DNA of 9,515 nucleotides from Bacteroidota bacterium (GTDB taxonomy: Bacteria; Bacteroidota; Ignavibacteria; SZUA-365): contig JAGTUZ010000269.1 of assembly GCA_018224415.1 (NCBI GenBank), positions 1 through 9,515 of the forward strand. Reading direction: 5' to 3'. The translations under genes and the position numbers were made by a program. Shown here one piece after another: positions 6,699-9,515 of this stretch. The notes beneath the pieces are model-generated. The model did not search any database, was not told the origin of the DNA, and saw only the letters and a list, made by a program, of their open reading frames with translations. How positions within the stretch are numbered: position 1 is the stretch's first letter; each line of letters starts with the position of its first letter.

Positions 6699-6738
6699 AT
6701 CAATGATTCCAATTAGTTAGAGCATTTGTTTCATTGAT
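6699..6738. repeat. 8-bp inverted repeat with 24-nt loop, possible terminator or operator
   Basis: ATCAATGA (6699-6706) and TCATTGAT (6731-6738) are exact reverse complements, and the second arm runs into TTT (6739-6741). This could be a low-efficiency terminator for the glycan operon. The second arm also overlaps the candidate -35/-33 element, so an operator is an alternative reading. The AT-rich stem would be weak. Confidence 0.3.
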
Positions 6739-6763
6739 TTTATGAAGATCGATTCGTAGTTTG
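6734..6763 (+). promoter_or_regulatory. Candidate promoter for mltD
   Basis: TTG at 6734-6736 is followed after 20 bp by TAGTTTG at 6757-6763, the same spacing as the promoter proposed at 1460-1490. The box is one base short of TAnnTTTG. Read as a sigma70-type promoter it is TTGATT, 17 bp, TAGTTT, a mediocre match. The surrounding AT-richness supports a promoter here more than the motif does. Confidence 0.3.
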
Positions 6764-6861
6764 ATTCTTAGATCCGATTCGGTGAATATCGCCGGATGAA
6801 CACATCGTGCGCTGCGGTCTCCGCATCGCGCGTGTCCTCCATCCACCCGACCCGAGGTAGT

Positions 6862-9515
6862 ATGCGTTTGTTGCAGATCATTCGTTCGCAGGGAAGCATC
6901 GTGATCCGTGCGGGAAGGTCCCGCACTCTATTTGTAATTCTTGTCGCCGCGTTTGCCATCGCCTGTTCCTCCCAGGGGGAACTGACGAAGGAAGAATCCG
7001 GCACGCAGGCGGGGGGTTCCGACCTCGCGGTGCTGCTTGACACCCTGGCGCCAGCGCCCGGCGTGCCCCATCTCCCGCGACCGCCGCTGGAGATAGACGA
7101 CGTTCCCGTGCCGCAGGTGCTGGCCGAAGAGAAGGACCCGCTGCTGGACCGCGCACGCATGCACATCGTGCTGGCGGCCAAGGCGCTGGAGAACGGCGAT
7201 ACGCTGACGACGGTGGACCAGTGTTCGCAGGCGTCGGACAAGCTCGACCGCGCGAGCTATCTTCCCGACATCGAGGAAGACGGCCAATACATCGCATTGA
7301 ACACACGGCTGCGGGGACTGTACCGCGCCTGCGCGGTGACCATCGAGCAATCGGAACTCGAAGTACCGGCCTCGGCACTTGCCGTGCTGGCCGACGAGGC
7401 CGCGGAGGACGAGGACTTCGACCTGTCGACGCTGACCTTCAAGGAGCCGCCTCCCACCGTCATCCCGCTTCCTCTCAACAAGGAAGTGGAGAAAAATATC
7501 GTGTACTTCACAACGAAGATGCGCAAGCATTTCGTCAAGTGGCTCGAGCGTTCCGGCCGGTATTTCCCGATCATGCGTCCCATTCTGAAGGAAGAAGGGC
7601 TGCCCGACGAGATCATCTATCTGACGATGATCGAGAGCGGCGTCAATCCGACGGCCCGTTCCTGGGCGGCGTGTGTGGGACTGTGGCAGTTCCTCAAATC
7701 GACCGGCGAAATGTACGGACTGCGTGGAGACTGGCATACCGACGACCGCTGCGACCCGGAGAAGGCAACGCGCGCCGCGGCGCGGCATCTGCGAGACCTT
7801 TACAACCGCTTCGGCGACTGGCATCTCGCACTTGCGGCGTACAATGCGGGTGCCGGACGCATTTCCCGGGCCATCAAGAAATCACGGAAGGAAAACCCGA
7901 CGTTCTGGGACATCGTCGGGTATCTGCCACGCGAGACGCAGAACTATGTGCCGCGTTTCATCGCAACGACCATCGTGGCGCTGGATCCACAGGAATACGA
8001 TCTGATGGATGTGCCGATGCTCACCCCGCTCGAGTACGATCCGGTCCCCATCGACAAAGCCTATCACATCAAGGATCTCGCCCTGGCGGCAGGCACCACG
8101 CCCGAGGAGATTCAGGCGCTGAATCCCACCTTGCTGCAGCCGCAGACCCCGCCGCGTCCGTTTGACCTCCGCGTCCCGAAAGGGAAGCGCGAGACCTTCA
8201 TGACCAACCTGGGCAACATCGTTGTGCGAAGCAGCACCGAGACCGTGGTGGTCGAATACCGCGTCAAGCGCGGCGACAATCTGTACAAGCTGGCGAAGAA
8301 ATATAACATCAACGTCGGACAGATCGTGAAGATGAACGAACTGTCCAGCGCGCGTCATCTGCGCGTCGGAGAAATTCTCCGCATCCCGAAGCGCGAGGTC
8401 GTGACCAGCACTTCGTACAAGGTGGCCATGGACAACGTGGTCAATCCCGACCAGGAAAACGATCCAGCGCGCCGCACCGTAGGACGACAAAAACTTGTTG
8501 TCCCCATCGAGCGCGGCATGACGCTGGGTGGTGTCGCCCACAACTTCGGGGTGACCGTCTCCGACCTGATGACCTGGAACAGCATGGGCAGCGACGAACG
8601 CCTGATCGCCGGCCGTACACTCGATGTCTGGGTGCGGCCCGACCAGCCGCTTCCCTCGGGGACGGCGGTTCCGGAAGTCTCTCCGTCACTCGCTTCGCTG
8701 AACGCATCGGCAGCGGCAGCGGGCGCCGCGTCAACCGACGCCACGCACGATCGCGGTGTGCAGTCTTCGGCAGCCACCACGCCCGAAGAATACACCGTCC
8801 AACGCGGTGAGTCGCTCGCGAGCATCGCCGAGGCCTTCAATCTCACCATCCAGAATCTCGTCGAGTGGAACCGGCTGGAAAACACAAACATCCTGAGCGG
8901 CAGCACCCTCAAGCTCAAGCCCGAAGAGACATCCCCCAACGCCACGAAACAGTCCTCCGCCACACAGGAAAAGCCGGGCACACAGGAGAAGCCGGTTGCG
9001 CAGGAGAAGCCGGGCACACAGGAGAAGCCGGTTGCGCAGGAGAAGCCGGTTGCGCAGGAGAAGCCGGCAGGAAAGAAGTCCGGCAAGACCGTGACGGTCG
9101 CCAGGGATACCGATACAAAGAGCGTGCCGCCGGGCGCCGCTCCGTCTACCCCTGCCGGTGCGCCGGGTAAGGACTCGGTGCATGTCGTCAGCAGGGGAGA
9201 AACGCTGTACCGCATCGCGACGATGCATGGCGCAACGGTGGAGCAGCTCATGGAATGGAACGCGCTGCCCGATCCGGGCCTGCGCGTTGGACAGAAGCTC
9301 GTTATTAGCCGAAAAGGCTTGACGAACACCGCAACCGCTCAACCCACTGCGACGCAGAAGGGAACGGCGGTCTCGCCGCCCGCACAGGCACAGAGGGAAA
9401 AAGCAACACAGGGCTCCGATACTGTGCAGAAACAAGCCGCATTGCCGACAAGCGTCCCAGCAAACGCAACGACGGGCGTTACAACATCTACCCCGGCCAC
9501 AACAACCACCCCGGC
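6862..9515 (+). CDS. mltD: MltD-like membrane-bound lytic murein transglycosylase with LysM repeats (lipoprotein, 3' end outside window)
   Basis: MltD-type enzymes cleave the MurNAc-GlcNAc bond of peptidoglycan, forming 1,6-anhydroMurNAc, and remodel the wall from the periplasm. At least 884 codons are open to the window edge, far longer than E. coli MltD (about 450 aa). A lipoprotein signal (FVILVAAFAIA, then Cys) is followed by a charged region of about 200 aa. The SLT domain lies at about 233-345, with catalytic E258 (MIESG), GLWQF near 275 and AAYNAG (326-331). A degenerate LysM-like segment follows, then four LysM modules at about 464-511, 545-591, 643-686 and 772-817, which should bind glycan strands. 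A QEKP repeat linker (702-737) separates the last two, and a Thr/Ala/Pro-rich tail runs off the edge. The start is uncertain: ATG 6862 has GAGG upstream, but GTG 6901 (AGGGA, 6-nt spacing) gives a more canonical 22-residue signal. ATG 6796 is also in frame. Confidence 0.9.
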   Translation, partial: MRLLQIIRSQGSIVIRAGRSRTLFVILVAAFAIACSSQGELTKEESGTQAGGSDLAVLLDTLAPAPGVPHLPRPPLEIDDVPVPQVLAEEKDPLLDRARMHIVLAAKALENGDTLTTVDQCSQASDKLDRASYLPDIEEDGQYIALNTRLRGLYRACAVTIEQSELEVPASALAVLADEAAEDEDFDLSTLTFKEPPPTVIPLPLNKEVEKNIVYFTTKMRKHFVKWLERSGRYFPIMRPILKEEGLPDEIIYLTMIESGVNPTARSWAACVGLWQFLKSTGEMYGLRGDWHTDDRCDPEKATRAAARHLRDLYNRFGDWHLALAAYNAGAGRISRAIKKSRKENPTFWDIVGYLPRETQNYVPRFIATTIVALDPQEYDLMDVPMLTPLEYDPVPIDKAYHIKDLALAAGTTPEEIQALNPTLLQPQTPPRPFDLRVPKGKRETFMTNLGNIVVRSSTETVVVEYRVKRGDNLYKLAKKYNINVGQIVKMNELSSARHLRVGEILRIPKREVVTSTSYKVAMDNVVNPDQENDPARRTVGRQKLVVPIERGMTLGGVAHNFGVTVSDLMTWNSMGSDERLIAGRTLDVWVRPDQPLPSGTAVPEVSPSLASLNASAAAAGAASTDATHDRGVQSSAATTPEEYTVQRGESLASIAEAFNLTIQNLVEWNRLENTNILSGSTLKLKPEETSPNATKQSSATQEKPGTQEKPVAQEKPGTQEKPVAQEKPVAQEKPAGKKSGKTVTVARDTDTKSVPPGAAPSTPAGAPGKDSVHVVSRGETLYRIATMHGATVEQLMEWNALPDPGLRVGQKLVISRKGLTNTATAQPTATQKGTAVSPPAQAQREKATQGSDTVQKQAALPTSVPANATTGVTTSTPATTTTP
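6890..6903 (+). promoter_or_regulatory. Ribosome binding site and alternative GTG start of mltD
   Basis: AGGGA at 6890-6894 lies 6 nt before the in-frame GTG at 6901-6903, the best Shine-Dalgarno arrangement near this gene. Starting here gives MIRAGRSR, a hydrophobic stretch and the lipobox Cys at position 22, a textbook lipoprotein leader. Starting at 6862 would add 13 residues before it. Confidence 0.45.
8965..9072. repeat. 18-bp tandem repeat, six units, in the mltD linker
   Basis: Six in-frame 18-bp units encode QEKPGT, QEKPVA, QEKPGT, QEKPVA, QEKPVA, QEKPAG. The first four form two near-identical 36-bp blocks (8965-9000 and 9001-9036), suggesting block duplication followed by single-unit copying. 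The repeat is a charged, proline-rich spacer between the third and fourth LysM modules. Confidence 0.9.

Larger units (their letters stand above)
6686..6861. promoter_or_regulatory. AT-rich intergenic region between the glycan operon and mltD
   Basis: The 6690-6790 part is strikingly AT-rich compared with the GC-rich genes on both sides. It contains an 8-bp inverted repeat, a possible promoter (6734-6763), and an imperfect direct repeat AGATC(C)GATTCG at 6746-6756 and 6770-6781. The element GATTC occurs at 6705, 6751, 6763 and 6776, the last three spaced 12-13 bp. From 6796 onward the mltD reading frame is already open, so an upstream ATG at 6796 could shorten this gap. No convincing gene is seen in it. 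Confidence 0.5.

Noticed and set aside
8965..9072. Possible CRISPR-like array
   Set aside because: The 18-bp units are contiguous with no unique spacers and stay in the reading frame of a lipoprotein, so this is a protein-coding tandem repeat.
6928..9435. Several - and + strand open frames overlapping mltD (e.g. 6928-7824, 7221-8165, 8355-9329)
   Set aside because: The mltD frame contains SLT and LysM motifs throughout and is open to the edge. The others are low-complexity shadows, and one of them simply translates the QEKP repeat in another frame.

Overview
The window is GC-rich bacterial DNA from an organism with an outer membrane. A Kdo transferase (lipid A core) and a LysM-containing murein transglycosylase lipoprotein both point to a Gram-negative envelope. 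The Kdo transferase has the wording typical of Bacteroidota/Chlorobiota homologues (HASSMGEFEQ, SFFSPSGYE, GGGFKSNVHNTLEP). Shine-Dalgarno sequences are mostly weak, and a TAnnTTTG-type promoter box is visible. I therefore infer a high-GC member of the FCB group (Bacteroidota, Chlorobiota, Ignavibacteria or Kapabacteria). The exact lineage cannot be read from this sequence.

Layout. Bases 1-60 hold the last 19 codons of a probable mazG on the + strand. Its stop codon overlaps the stop codon of waaA, which runs on the - strand (57-1340). A 177-bp AT-richer gap (1341-1517) separates waaA from a rightward run of four glycosyltransferase genes on the + strand. These are a GT2 polyprenyl-phosphate glycosyltransferase (about 1518-2504), a GT9 heptosyltransferase-like protein (2583-3773), a GT4 (3770-4936) and a multi-membrane-span GT-C enzyme (4943-6685). 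The last three are joined by a 4-bp ATGA overlap and a 6-bp gap, so this looks like one operon. After another AT-rich gap (6686-6861), a long lipoprotein gene of the MltD family begins and is still open at the right edge (6862 to beyond 9515).

How the genes may work together. GT2 enzymes of this type load a sugar onto a polyprenyl phosphate, and GT-C enzymes use such lipid-linked sugars outside the inner membrane. Having both in one operon suggests a make-and-transfer pair for decorating a surface glycan, lipid A/core or protein. GT9 and GT4 would add further sugars on the cytoplasmic side. waaA next door fits an LPS/outer-membrane glycan locus. mltD probably belongs to a separate transcription unit for cell-wall remodelling.

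No RNA genes, CRISPR arrays, insertion sequences or phage genes were seen. The most distinctive features are short in-frame tandem repeats in three different genes (15, 36 and 18 bp units), a cysteine-rich N-terminus on the GT9 protein, and the GT2/GT-C pairing. I see no evidence for a wholly new type of system. The region reads as an envelope glycan locus whose product is unknown.
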